Assembly (NCBI GenBank): GCA_025924845.1
Contig: JAICHN010000259.1
Coordinates: forward strand, 1 to 7,501
Origin: Chloroflexota bacterium
Lineage (GTDB): Bacteria > Chloroflexota > UBA5177 > JANWHV01
Direction: 5' to 3'
Length of the DNA stretch: 7,501 nt
The position numbers were made by a program, and so were the translations under genes. Shown here piece by piece: positions 1 to 6,859 of the stretch. Numbering within the stretch: position 1 is the first letter of the stretch; every line of letters begins with the position of its first letter. The notes below the pieces were generated by a model. That model made no database searches, had not been told where the DNA came from, and worked only from the letters and a program-made list of their open reading frames with translations.

Positions 1-772
1 CGTTGATGGGAGGAGGCGCCACCGCGTAGCCCACCCGCCATCCGGTCATGGCATAGGTCTTGGAAAAGCTGTAGATGCTCACGATAGGCGCTTCCGGTGG
101 GGCAAACACGGCGGGACTTACATGCTCGCCCTCAAATACGATCCGTTCATACACCTCATCACTGATCAAGGTAAGGTCATGGCGCAAGGCGAAGTCGACG
201 ATCGCCCGCATCGTCGCCGCTCGCCACACGCTGCCGACCGGATTAGAGGGACTGTTAATCAGGATGGCACGCGTACGCGGCGTGAGCAGGGATGCCAACT
301 GGTCAAGATCGGGCTCGAAGCCAAGCTCGGGGCGCAAGGGATAATAGATCGGGCGGGCGTCCATCAGGTGGAGTTGCATGGCGTAGTTCGGCCATCCCGG
401 ATCGGGGAGCAAGACATCGCAGCCGGCGGGCGCCGTTGCCAGGAGCGTGCAGGCAAGGGCCGCCACCGCCCCCACCGTCACAATGACCTGATCGGGAGTG
501 GTGGTGATGCCGTTGTGGCGCGCCAGCTTGTCGACCAGCGCCTCGCGGAGCGGGGTGATGCCCGTATTCGGTACGTATTTGGTGAAGCCCGCCCGCGCCG
601 CCGTAACGGCCGCCTCGACTACCGGATCGGGAGTGGGAAAGTCCGGCTCGCCCACCTCAAGATGCAGCACATCGCCAAGCTCCCAGGCCAGATCCATGAC
701 GACGCGAATCCCGGATCGGGGCATGGACATGATCGGCTCAGGGTAACGACCGCTCGTGGTCAGCTCGGACAT
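1..772 (-). CDS. PLP-dependent class I/II aminotransferase, C-terminus off the left edge
   Basis: The first 257 residues are visible; the family usually has about 380-400. Seen: a GEPDF motif (41-45) after the N-terminal arm, NSPSNPVG (173-180) with the conserved Asn and Pro, SDEVYE (204-209) with the Asp that pairs with the pyridine nitrogen, and SFSKTYAMTGWRVGY (235-249) with the Schiff-base lysine K238. Together these identify a fold-type I, aspartate-aminotransferase-like enzyme that moves amino groups between an amino acid and a 2-oxoacid in the cytoplasm. The substrate cannot be read from this part; aspartate, alanine or aromatic amino acids are all possible. The ATG at 772 is preceded by GGAGAGG (781-787 on the complement) at 8-nt spacing, a good ribosome binding site. 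The hydrolase gene upstream is on the same strand but 170 bp away across two hairpins, so separate transcription is likely. Confidence 0.95.
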   Translation of the reverse strand, partial: MSELTTSGRYPEPIMSMPRSGIRVVMDLAWELGDVLHLEVGEPDFPTPDPVVEAAVTAARAGFTKYVPNTGITPLREALVDKLARHNGITTTPDQVIVTVGAVAALACTLLATAPAGCDVLLPDPGWPNYAMQLHLMDARPIYYPLRPELGFEPDLDQLASLLTPRTRAILINSPSNPVGSVWRAATMRAIVDFALRHDLTLISDEVYERIVFEGEHVSPAVFAPPEAPIVSIYSFSKTYAMTGWRVGYAVAPPPIN

Positions 773-780
773 TTCTCGTT

Positions 781-787
781 CCTCTCC
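781..787 (-). promoter_or_regulatory. Ribosome binding site of the aminotransferase
   Basis: On the minus strand this reads GGAGAGG, 8 nt before the ATG at 772. It supports that start over the in-frame internal methionines at residues 15 and 17. Confidence 0.7.
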
Positions 788-816
788 GGCCGGGCCGCTT
801 ACCTGATCCTTTTATA

Positions 817-888
817 TGATCCTCCGGCTAAAGCCGGATGGAACGGATTCAAGCCCCGGCATAAATGCCGGGGTTTCCTGCTCGATCA
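817..888. repeat. Paired-hairpin element, REP/PATE-like
   Basis: Two perfect stem-loops stand 15 bp apart. The first has 7-bp arms, TCCGGCT (823-829) and AGCCGGA (832-838), with an AA loop. The second has 9-bp arms, CCCCGGCAT (854-862) and ATGCCGGGG (865-873), also with an AA loop, and weaker A-T/G-T pairs extend it to 851-876. Both share a CCGGC core, a TAAA-type apex and an outer TGATC/GATCA inverted pair (817-821, 884-888). The layout resembles paired REP sequences or palindromic remnants of IS200/IS605-type elements, whose ends often carry a CCGGCTTTAGCCGG-like palindrome. No transposase is present here. Family membership is inferred from shape alone and needs other copies in the genome. 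Confidence 0.45.
851..876 (-). terminator. Possible terminator downstream of the hydrolase gene
   Basis: A very stable 9-bp G+C-rich hairpin lies about 67 bp past the hydrolase stop. Read on the minus strand it is followed by GCTTGAATC, a poor U-tract; on the plus strand it is followed by GGTTTCC. It could stop or pause transcription, or stabilise 3' ends, between the hydrolase and the aminotransferase. Efficient intrinsic termination is uncertain because no run of T follows. Confidence 0.35.
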
Positions 889-942
889 TCTCCATCCTTG
901 GCATATCCTGCCCACTCCTATGGGCCACATCTGGAGCCATGG

Positions 943-1683
943 CTAGAGCAAATTACGCGGCGGCATCAGCGTGCGAAAGGCCTGTTCGGCCAGAGCGATA
1001 TGGGCCTGGCCGTTGCGAATCACCGGGGTCTTGTGGCCGGGCAGCAAAGTGGCGATTTCCAGGCCCGCCAGCCGGCGGATCGTTTGCCGATACTCCCAGA
1101 TCGAGCAGTCTTCAATCGCTTGCAGGAGGATTTGTCCACCGTGAAACACGGCGTCGCCCGCGAACAACACCTGGCCGTATTCGCCCGCCATGGTAAAGCT
1201 GATGTGGCCGGCGGAGTGGCCCGGTGTGTTCAGGGCGGTGAAGACGCGATCGCCAATCCGGATGGTCTGGCCGTCGCCGAGCGCCACGGCGACCGGACGG
1301 GGCACCCACTGGTAATCGGGCGGATAGATGCCCGCTTGCTTGGCAAGGTCCAACGAGATGGCGGCGGTGTCGCCACGCTCCATAAAGCCCGCGACCTCCG
1401 GAGAGGCCACGACGGCGCAATTATAGCGTTCCTGGAAGTATGCCACGCCACCGGAATGGTCGGCGTGGCCGTGAGTGAGCAGCAGATGCGATACACGCTC
1501 GGGTTGGAAGCCGGCGCCGACAATCTCGGCGGCGATCCGTTCCGGTTCGATGCCGGCCCCGCTGTCAATAAGCACGACCGACGCGCCGCAATCGACCAGG
1601 TAGACATGACAGTCGAAATCATTGGTCAGGCCGAAGCCCTGCAAGCCGCTCCCTACCAGCCAGATCCGCTCGGTCAGCCGCAT
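943..1683 (-). CDS. Metallo-beta-lactamase-fold hydrolase, glyoxalase II-like
   Basis: The 246-residue protein has every metal-site motif of the family: THGHADH (H71, H73, D75, H76), TPGHSAGH (H156), FAGDAV (bridging D177) and LPGHKTP (H217). It should be a binuclear zinc or iron hydrolase of the cytoplasm. Thioesters such as S-lactoylglutathione-like compounds, or lactones, are usual substrates, but the fold does not fix which. No extra C-terminal domain (rhodanese or flavodoxin) is present. The ATG at 1683 is chosen because MRLTERIWLV begins the fold and GGAGG stands upstream, though only 3 nt away. An in-frame ATG at 1707 would add 8 residues and has an AGCAGGG stretch at longer spacing. 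The antiporter gene upstream is on the same strand with 188 bp between, so co-transcription is possible but not shown. Confidence 0.92.
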   Translation of the reverse strand: MRLTERIWLVGSGLQGFGLTNDFDCHVYLVDCGASVVLIDSGAGIEPERIAAEIVGAGFQPERVSHLLLTHGHADHSGGVAYFQERYNCAVVASPEVAGFMERGDTAAISLDLAKQAGIYPPDYQWVPRPVAVALGDGQTIRIGDRVFTALNTPGHSAGHISFTMAGEYGQVLFAGDAVFHGGQILLQAIEDCSIWEYRQTIRRLAGLEIATLLPGHKTPVIRNGQAHIALAEQAFRTLMPPRNLL

Positions 1684-1841
1684 GATCCTCCCGCCTTTCT
1701 GTTCCATCAGTGATACCCTGCTTGCCGATACACGATCAAGCCGCACCGCGCCGCTGGGCGTGCCTCGCGTTCGTGGGCGAGGCAGTTCCTTTAGGGGCGC
1801 GGGACCACATTGCCGATCGGTGGCACATCCGCAAACGCGAG

Positions 1842-1868
1842 GGGCGCCCACATGGCCGGCGGGCGCCC
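1842..1868 (-). terminator. GC-rich hairpin just after the antiporter stop codon
   Basis: Two copies of the self-complementary octamer GGGCGCCC (1842-1849 and 1861-1868) can pair as an 8-bp stem with an 11-nt loop. The hairpin begins 3 nt after the TAG stop of the antiporter gene. No T-run follows on the minus strand, so a Rho-independent terminator is not assured. It may instead pause polymerase or protect the 3' end of the mRNA. Confidence 0.35.
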
Positions 1869-1871
1869 GCG

Positions 1872-3071
1872 CTACCCGCCGAAGGATGAGACGGGGAGTG
1901 CGAAGAAGAGAATGGCGGCCATGGCGTAGAGCGCCAGAAGCTGCGCACCCTCAAGCCAATTGCTCTCGCCGTCGTGAGCGATATGGGTGAACACGATGAC
2001 GAGCAGCGCCAGAATAGACAGTTCGACCGGGCTGAAGACCAGATTCATGGGGTGGCTGGTAAGCAGGCTATAGAGGACGATGATCGGCGCCACGAAGGTG
2101 GCAATCTGGACCGACGAGGCCGAGGCGATCCCCAGGGCGAGGTCAAGGCCGGAGTCGCCACCGGCGGCGTCTCCCGGCGTAGCGGCGCGTTGGCGAGCCA
2201 GCTTGAGGGCGGCATAACCTTCCGCCACGTTCCCCGCGTTGGCGACGATGACCATCCCCACGAACACGTCGGTCCAGCCCAGGGCCTGCCCTACCGACTG
2301 AACACTCCCGGTCAGGATGTCCGTTACGGGGACAAGCGCTACGGTGGCGCCCACCAGCACGCCGATGCTCAGCCAGACCGGCCAGGCGCCCTCAGCGGGC
2401 GGCGGGTGCTTGGGAGCGAGAGGCGGCACGCTTGCCGGTCTGCCGCCACGGAGCCGCTCCCAACCGAAGATACCGTACACGACATAGGCAAGGTACGACA
2501 GCAGCAGTACAACGGCGATGGCGCTGCTGATATGCTGGGTCACAGCACTTGTGACATGGCCGCCCGACAGGGCGCCCACCGAGGGAAACAGGATCGCGGC
2601 GAGTACCAGCATCATCAGGACGCTATGGTGGCCCGCCTCGTCCCGCTTGAAGGTAGGGCGACCGTAGGTGAGACCGGCGACCAGATAGCAGAGGCCCATG
2701 ATGAGCGCCGAGTTGCTGATCAGAGCTCCCACAAGCGTCGCCTTGACCAGGGGGATCAGCCCTTTCTGGACGCCGAAGTAGCCGACCAGGATATCGGGTG
2801 CGTTCCCGAATGTGGCATTGAGTAGTCCGCCGATCTTGCCGCCCAGGCGATCGGCCAGAGCCTCAGTCGATGACCCGATAAAGGCGGCGAGAGGAACGAC
2901 CGCGCCGACCGCGAGAACGAATTGGAGCCCGGCCAGCCAACCAATCGCCGCGGCAAACAGGGCGACGGGCACCAGGACGAGCAGCGCCGCCATGGCGCGC
3001 GTCTCTCGGGTCAAGCGATGGGCCTGATCGCCACGAACATAAGCCTCCATCGATACAGCGAGCCGCCGCAC
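1872..3071 (-). CDS. cax: Ca2+/H+ antiporter of the CAX family (CaCA superfamily)
   Basis: The 399-residue integral membrane protein is predicted to export Ca2+ (or another divalent cation) in exchange for protons. It shows the two inverted CaCA repeats: NATFGNAPDILVGYF (85-99) followed by KGLIPLVKATLVGALISN (103-120), and ANAGNVAEGYAAL (277-289) followed by DLALGIASASSVQIATFVAP (310-329). About 10-11 hydrophobic segments are visible, with a Pro/Ala-rich loop (about 208-228) between the halves. The length is normal for bacterial CAX. The start is GTG at 3071, supported by GAGAGG 9 nt upstream; the ATG at 3050 lacks such a site. Odd points: the first ion-binding motif has Asp (D93) where GNAxELI is usual, the second has GY after the Glu instead of His, and a Gly/Ala-rich insertion (about 297-309) precedes DLALGIA. 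The gene diverges from the permease gene across 433 bp. Confidence 0.9.
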   Translation of the reverse strand: MRRLAVSMEAYVRGDQAHRLTRETRAMAALLVLVPVALFAAAIGWLAGLQFVLAVGAVVPLAAFIGSSTEALADRLGGKIGGLLNATFGNAPDILVGYFGVQKGLIPLVKATLVGALISNSALIMGLCYLVAGLTYGRPTFKRDEAGHHSVLMMLVLAAILFPSVGALSGGHVTSAVTQHISSAIAVVLLLSYLAYVVYGIFGWERLRGGRPASVPPLAPKHPPPAEGAWPVWLSIGVLVGATVALVPVTDILTGSVQSVGQALGWTDVFVGMVIVANAGNVAEGYAALKLARQRAATPGDAAGGDSGLDLALGIASASSVQIATFVAPIIVLYSLLTSHPMNLVFSPVELSILALLVIVFTHIAHDGESNWLEGAQLLALYAMAAILFFALPVSSFGG

Positions 3072-3080
3072 GGACGATAA

Positions 3081-3086
3081 CCTCTC
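3081..3086 (-). promoter_or_regulatory. Ribosome binding site that sets the GTG start of cax
   Basis: On the minus strand this reads GAGAGG, 9 nt before the GTG at 3071. The next candidate, ATG at 3050, has no purine-rich site at a suitable distance, so the GTG is preferred and the protein keeps a 25-residue basic cytosolic N-terminus before its first membrane helix. Confidence 0.6.
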
Positions 3087-3447
3087 GCGTTCTCTCAGCG
3101 ATCATAGCTCTAGGTCAAGGGATCAGGGCCCTGGCGGCCCCATTCGGTGCGACCTACCGCTTATTGAGACACTGTAGGGAGTCCATAGGCGAGCATGGCC
3201 GTTCCTCCATGGATGGAAGAGTTTCACGCCCGATCGCTCTCCTTACGCGCGAGCGGCCGGTACGGATCAGCAAGGGAGGTTGCGCACGTGCAGGGAGCGG
3301 CAAGAACGGTTGTCGCATCAACTTCATCGGTGCCGCAGTGCAGCGGCCCAATGAAGCAGGGTACAATCGGTCCGATCGCTACGTGCCGGCCGGCGTTGAC
3401 GGCAAGCCGACAACCGGGCTGGGCACTGGTGGAAGAGCTATGGAATG

Positions 3448-3487
3448 AACCGAACCGCGCGGCTCGCGGGAGGCATAGGCTTCGGTT
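3448..3487 (+). promoter_or_regulatory. Structured 5' leader next to the permease ribosome binding site
   Basis: AACCGAA (3448-3454) can pair with TTCGGTT (3481-3487). Inside it CCGCG (3455-3459) pairs with CGCGG (3465-3469) around a CGGCT loop, so the two helices could stack. The outer 3' arm ends right before the GAGGAG ribosome binding site (3488-3493), leaving an 11-nt gap to the ATG at 3505. This placement could let the leader control translation, but the pairing may also be chance in GC-rich DNA. Confidence 0.25.
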
Positions 3488-3504
3488 GAGGAGAAAAGGC
3501 CGGG

Positions 3505-5448
3505 ATGACCGAAGCAGTACCACCTAAAGGACGGGCGCGGGGCGGCCCGGCTCGTTGGCTGCTGCATGGCTACGCGCCGGGAATCGAGGAAGGTCCCTAC
3601 AAAAAAGAAAATCCCGAGCACCAGCACCCCTGGTGGCGGGTGATGTGCCTGACCGGGGTTGACTACTTCTCCTCGCTGGGTTACGCGCCCGGCATTGCCG
3701 CCCTGGCCGCGGGCGTGCTCGCGCCCATCGCCACCGTCATTCTGGCCCTTGTCACCCTGCTCGGCGCCCTGCCGATGTACCGCTGGGTGGCAGGAGAGAG
3801 TCCGCACGGCGACGGCTCCATCTCCATGCTCGAACGTCTGCTTCCCTGGTGGCAGGGGAAACTGTTCGTACTCGGATTGATCGGGTTCGTGGCTACCGGC
3901 TTCGTGATCACCATTACGCTCTCGGCGGCCGATGCCGCGGCGCATATTGTCGAGAATCCGCTGGCCCATGGCATTCGGGGCGACGCCGTCCCGATCACCC
4001 TGGCCTTGATCGCGCTGCTGGGCGTAGTGTTTCTGCGCGGCTTCGGCGAGGCAATCGGTATCGCGGTCGCCCTGGTCGCGGTGTACATCGCGCTCAACCT
4101 GATCGTGATCGGCGATGGGCTGGCGCAGGTGGTGCGGCATCCGCATCTGGTGATTACCTGGCGCGATGCCCTCTCCCGAGCCTACAATTCCCCCCTGGCC
4201 ATGATCGGCGCGGCCGTGCTGGTGTTTCCCAAGTTGGCCCTGGGCCTGTCCGGTTTTGAGACCGGCGTGCTCGTCCTACCCCTGGTGCGCGGCAAGCCCA
4301 CGGACGATCCGGCGCGCCCGGCCGGACGTATCCGCAGCGGACGAAAGCTGATCACCACCGCGGCGGCAATCATGAGCTCACTGCTCCTGGTAAGCAGCGT
4401 GGTGACCACACTGCTCATCCCGCAAGCCGCCTTCCGCAACGGCGGGCCGGCGGCGGGTCGCGCCCTCGCCTACATGGCGCACCAGTACCTGGGCAACGGC
4501 TTCGGGACGCTCTACGATCTGAGCACCATCGCCATCCTCTGGTTCGCCGGCGCCTCGGCCATGGCCGGGCTCTTGAACATCGTGCCCCGCTATCTGCCCC
4601 GTTACGGTATGGCGCCGGACTGGACGCGAGCCTCGCGCCCTCTCGTCTTGCTGTATACGGTGATCGCCGTCGCCGTCACGCTCTACTTCCACGCCAATGT
4701 CGACGCGCAGGCCGGAGCCTACGCCACGGGCGTTCTGGCGTTGCTGACCTCGGCCAGCATCGCGGTGACCTTATCGGCCCGGCGCCGGGGCCGCGTTCGG
4801 GCCACGCTCGGCTTCGGCCTCGTCTCCGTCATCTTCCTCTATACAATAGGCAGCACGATCCTCGGCCAACCTGAGGGTCTAGCCATCGCCGCGGTGTTCA
4901 TCGGCGCCATTGTGATGACCTCATTGGTCTCGCGCGTATTCCGCACGACTGAGTTGCGCGTGGGCGGCATCGAGATGGACCGGACGGCGCGCCGTCTCGT
5001 CGACGAGGCAAGCCGGGGCACGATCCGCCTGATCGCCAATCACCCGGACGACCGCACGGCGCGCGAATATCTGCTCAAGGAACGCGAGCAGCGCGCGGAC
5101 AGCCACATTCCGCCCGGCGAGCCGGTGCTCTTTCTGGAGGTGAGCGTTACCGACGCCTCCGAGTTCGCGCCGACCCTGAGGGTGACCGGTCACGAGATCG
5201 AGGGTTACAGGGTGCTGCGGGTCGAGGGAGCGGCGATACCGAACGCGATTGCCGCCATCCTGCTCTACCTGCGGGACACCACGGGAAAGCGTCCCCATAT
5301 CTACTTCGGCTGGACCGAGGGCAACCCCCTCAAGTTCCTGGCCCGCTACATCCTCTTTGGAGAAGGTGACATCGCCCCCCTCACCCACGAGGTGCTGCGC
5401 CAGGCCGAGCCGGACCCACGGCGGCGGCCCGCCATCCACGTCGGCTGA
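3505..5448 (+). CDS. APC-superfamily permease with soluble C-terminal domain
   Basis: The 647-residue membrane protein starts with a polar cytosolic tail (1-45). Then comes [21 protein letters not shown] (50-70), the broken first helix typical of APC transporters, with about 11-12 hydrophobic segments up to residue 476. Conserved-looking polar blocks are [16 protein letters not shown] (97-112), [12 protein letters not shown] (136-147) and [17 protein letters not shown] (247-263). Residues about 480-647 form a mixed alpha/beta cytosolic domain. Proteins of this type are usually annotated only as amino acid transporters. The long C-terminal domain is also reminiscent of KUP and KimA potassium importers, so K+ or an amino acid are both possible substrates; I cannot decide. 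The ATG at 3505 follows GAGGAG at 11 nt. The gene appears monocistronic: a 421-bp gap follows. Confidence 0.85.
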   Translation: MTEAVPPKGRARGGPARWLLHGYAPGIEEGPYKKENPEHQHPWWRVMCLTGVDYFSSLGYAPGIAALAAGVLAPIATVILALVTLLGALPMYRWVAGESPHGDGSISMLERLLPWWQGKLFVLGLIGFVATGFVITITLSAADAAAHIVENPLAHGIRGDAVPITLALIALLGVVFLRGFGEAIGIAVALVAVYIALNLIVIGDGLAQVVRHPHLVITWRDALSRAYNSPLAMIGAAVLVFPKLALGLSGFETGVLVLPLVRGKPTDDPARPAGRIRSGRKLITTAAAIMSSLLLVSSVVTTLLIPQAAFRNGGPAAGRALAYMAHQYLGNGFGTLYDLSTIAILWFAGASAMAGLLNIVPRYLPRYGMAPDWTRASRPLVLLYTVIAVAVTLYFHANVDAQAGAYATGVLALLTSASIAVTLSARRRGRVRATLGFGLVSVIFLYTIGSTILGQPEGLAIAAVFIGAIVMTSLVSRVFRTTELRVGGIEMDRTARRLVDEASRGTIRLIANHPDDRTAREYLLKEREQRADSHIPPGEPVLFLEVSVTDASEFAPTLRVTGHEIEGYRVLRVEGAAIPNAIAAILLYLRDTTGKRPHIYFGWTEGNPLKFLARYILFGEGDIAPLTHEVLRQAEPDPRRRPAIHVG

Positions 5449-5869
5449 GTCGCAACCCGCCAATGTATCGCAGGCTGCGCATCTTGAGCGAACGTGTCCG
5501 TGACGCATCCTCCACGACTACAGCGCAAAGGATGACCTTGCCTTATGTAGCGGGGCTACGTGGCGGCGACGAGCTTTCCGATGGTGGACATCGGTAGGAA
5601 TAAGCGGTTCGGGCTATCAGCAAAGGACTCGAAGCCGAAGGAGTAGAAGCAGTACACGATGGAATAAGCCGCCTCATCGGGGCAGAGCCGCGCGACGTCC
5701 TAACCGACTACAACTTTTGCTACGTCGAGGATTAACCGTAGAGTGTAGAAGTATCAAAATTTCGTCTTCGAGATCCGGAACGCGACGCACATGTGTCGCA
5801 TTGCCGCTTTAGAGTGGGATCTGAAGGCTTTGCCTGCGGACGATCCGGCGGAAAGGTGGGGCGGAACAA
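5449..5869. other. Gene-poor gap with short unrecognised open fragments
   Basis: No gene can be supported in these 421 bp. A small hairpin, GTAGC/GCTAC with a GGG loop (5547-5559), lies about 100 bp after the permease stop, without a T-run. Short open fragments occur: on the plus strand 5604-5735 (43 codons to TAA, no start codon, ending in YNFCYVED), overlapped out of frame by one ending at a TAG at 5644-5646 (contains MVDIGRNKRFG); on the minus strand a frame ending near 5562 (contains VYCFYSFGFESFADSPNRL). None belongs to a family I know. They may be remnants of a decayed gene or chance. A/T-richer DNA near 5751-5764 and palindromes at 5782-5799 may contain the promoter region of the following operon. 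Confidence 0.4.
5782..5799. promoter_or_regulatory. Palindromic site upstream of the WYL regulator, possible operator
   Basis: GCGAC (5782-5786) is repeated inverted as GTCGC (5795-5799), and the middle holds the 8-bp palindrome CACATGTG (5788-5795), offset by one base from the centre of the outer arms. The site lies 70-90 bp before the regulator's start codon, where an autoregulatory operator could sit. No promoter hexamers can be placed next to it with confidence, so the role is a guess. Confidence 0.25.
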
Positions 5870-6847
5870 GTGGAACGGCGGCTTGAAGAAACCAAACGGC
5901 TCGGGCGAGTCATCAAGATCGTCGCGATGATCGCCGGCAGGCCAAACTATTGGAACCGAGCGGCACTCGCCGAACACTTCGAAGTGGTACACCGCTCGAT
6001 CGATCGGGATCTGGAACTACTGCGAGGTCTCGGCTATGAGACCACCCGTTCGCTGCACGGTTACGCTTTCGCACGTACCCCCGCACTGCCGGCCGTGCAA
6101 CTTTCGCTGCCTGAAGCTATTGCTCTACTGCTCGCGGCGGATTTGGCCCTTGAGCAAGGTACGAGCGACGCCGCGACCCTGGGCGCCGCCCTGGCGCAGC
6201 TACAGGCTCAGATGCCGCCGGCTGCTCGCCGTTTAGTACGCCGAGATGTCCCCGCGCAGCAGCCTGGCGCCGGCTCACGCGAGCATCGCCGTAAGATGCT
6301 GGAATTACTGCAAGTCTCCTGGTTGGAGCAACGTTGTGTGCGGATGATCTACAAGACCGGATCACGCGACGCCGCCGTAACGGAACGGATGATAGAGCCA
6401 TATGACGTGTTCCCTTACCAACGGGCCTGGATGGTCGCGGCTTTCGACCATCACCGCGGAGAGATTCGGACGTTCAATGTGGATCGTGTGCAGGCCGCCA
6501 AGCTACTGGATGAGACCTATGCGATCCCAAAGACCTACAATAGAGCGACATACCAGGGTGCGAATTGGGGCATTCTGCGCGGGGAAGGCTCGGCTCCGAT
6601 CCCTATTGCGCTGCAGTTTGACGCCGAAAGCGCTCGGTGGGTGCAGGAGGAGCACCGCGACGAGCGTATGACGTTCGAGGCGCTTCCCGCCGGCATCACG
6701 ATCGCTCGGATCACCGTCGGGATCACTCCGGAACTGGTGCGCTGGATCCTCTGGTACGGCCCTCACTGTCGCGTGCTTGAACCGCACGAACTACGCACCC
6801 AGGTGCGGGCCCTAGCCGAACAAACCGTGGCTTGCCATCAGGACTAG
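5870..6847 (+). CDS. WYL-domain transcriptional regulator (HTH-WYL-WCX)
   Basis: The 325-residue protein has the classic order: an N-terminal winged helix-turn-helix (about 8-68, with NRAALAEHFEVVHRSIDRDLELL as the two helices, then a wing at SLHGYAF), a helical linker (80-150), a WYL domain (about 155-220, core PYDVFPYQRAWMVAAF and EIRTFNVDRV) and a WCX C-terminal extension (about 245-320, with LVRWILWYGPHCRVLEPHEL). WYL domains bind nucleic acid or nucleotide ligands and tune DNA binding; some control CRISPR-Cas loci. The signature residues here read W-M-V instead of W-Y-L. The start is GTG at 5870, preceded by AAGGTGG at 10 nt. The gene ends 12 bp before cas3, so the two are very probably co-transcribed and the protein probably regulates this locus, either as repressor or activator. 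Confidence 0.92.
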   Translation: MERRLEETKRLGRVIKIVAMIAGRPNYWNRAALAEHFEVVHRSIDRDLELLRGLGYETTRSLHGYAFARTPALPAVQLSLPEAIALLLAADLALEQGTSDAATLGAALAQLQAQMPPAARRLVRRDVPAQQPGAGSREHRRKMLELLQVSWLEQRCVRMIYKTGSRDAAVTERMIEPYDVFPYQRAWMVAAFDHHRGEIRTFNVDRVQAAKLLDETYAIPKTYNRATYQGANWGILRGEGSAPIPIALQFDAESARWVQEEHRDERMTFEALPAGITIARITVGITPELVRWILWYGPHCRVLEPHELRTQVRALAEQTVACHQD

Positions 6848-6854
6848 AAAGGAG
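6848..6854 (+). promoter_or_regulatory. Ribosome binding site of cas3
   Basis: AAAGGAG begins immediately after the regulator's TAG stop and stands 5 nt before the ATG at 6860. It is the strongest Shine-Dalgarno match in the window and fixes the cas3 start inside a tight two-gene junction. Confidence 0.8.
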
Positions 6855-6859
6855 ACCCT

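Larger units (their letters stand above)
3072..3504. other. Divergent intergenic region between two transporter genes
   Basis: 433 bp separate the starts of cax (leftward) and the APC permease (rightward), so both promoters and their operators should lie here. Several open frames of 70-110 codons cross it, but they overlap one another on both strands, use TTG or other weak starts, lack good ribosome binding sites and resemble no known family; I do not call them genes. Possible -10 hexamers are TATGAT on the minus strand (near 3105) and TACAAT on the plus strand (3362-3367), but neither has a convincing -35 box at 16-18 bp. I see no tRNA and no match to the ydaO or yybP-ykoY riboswitch cores as far as I can judge by eye. 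Confidence 0.5.

Noticed and set aside
122..946. Plus-strand open frame of 274 codons antisense to the aminotransferase
   Set aside because: The minus strand encodes a clear aminotransferase with all its motifs. The antisense frame has no recognisable domain and is explained by GC-rich codon bias.
1974..2825. Plus-strand open frame of 283 codons antisense to cax
   Set aside because: Its translation is rich in Gly, Asp, Arg, His and Gln without hydrophobic core or motifs, and it lies wholly within the convincing antiporter gene.
3362..3367. TACAAT as the -10 box of the permease promoter
   Set aside because: No -35-like hexamer occurs 16-18 bp upstream and there is no extended TG motif, so it is not listed as a promoter.
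3100..3504. Riboswitch (ydaO c-di-AMP or yybP-ykoY type) upstream of the transporters
   Set aside because: The conserved core segments of these classes are not visible by eye. Only a generic hairpin can be supported; a covariance-model search would settle it.
3164..3527. Short overlapping open frames in the divergent intergenic region
   Set aside because: They overlap in several frames on both strands, use weak start codons such as TTG, lack ribosome binding sites and show no protein-like pattern.
3379..4146. Minus-strand open frame of 255 codons antisense to the permease
   Set aside because: It overlaps the transmembrane part of the permease, is strongly polar and low in complexity, and resembles no family.
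5600..5620. GGTTCGGGC as a possible tRNA T-arm
   Set aside because: No acceptor stem, D-arm or anticodon arm can be placed at the right distances around it.
5449..5869. CRISPR array beside the cas operon
   Set aside because: No direct repeat of 25-40 bp with regular spacing is visible here or elsewhere in the window; any array must lie outside it.
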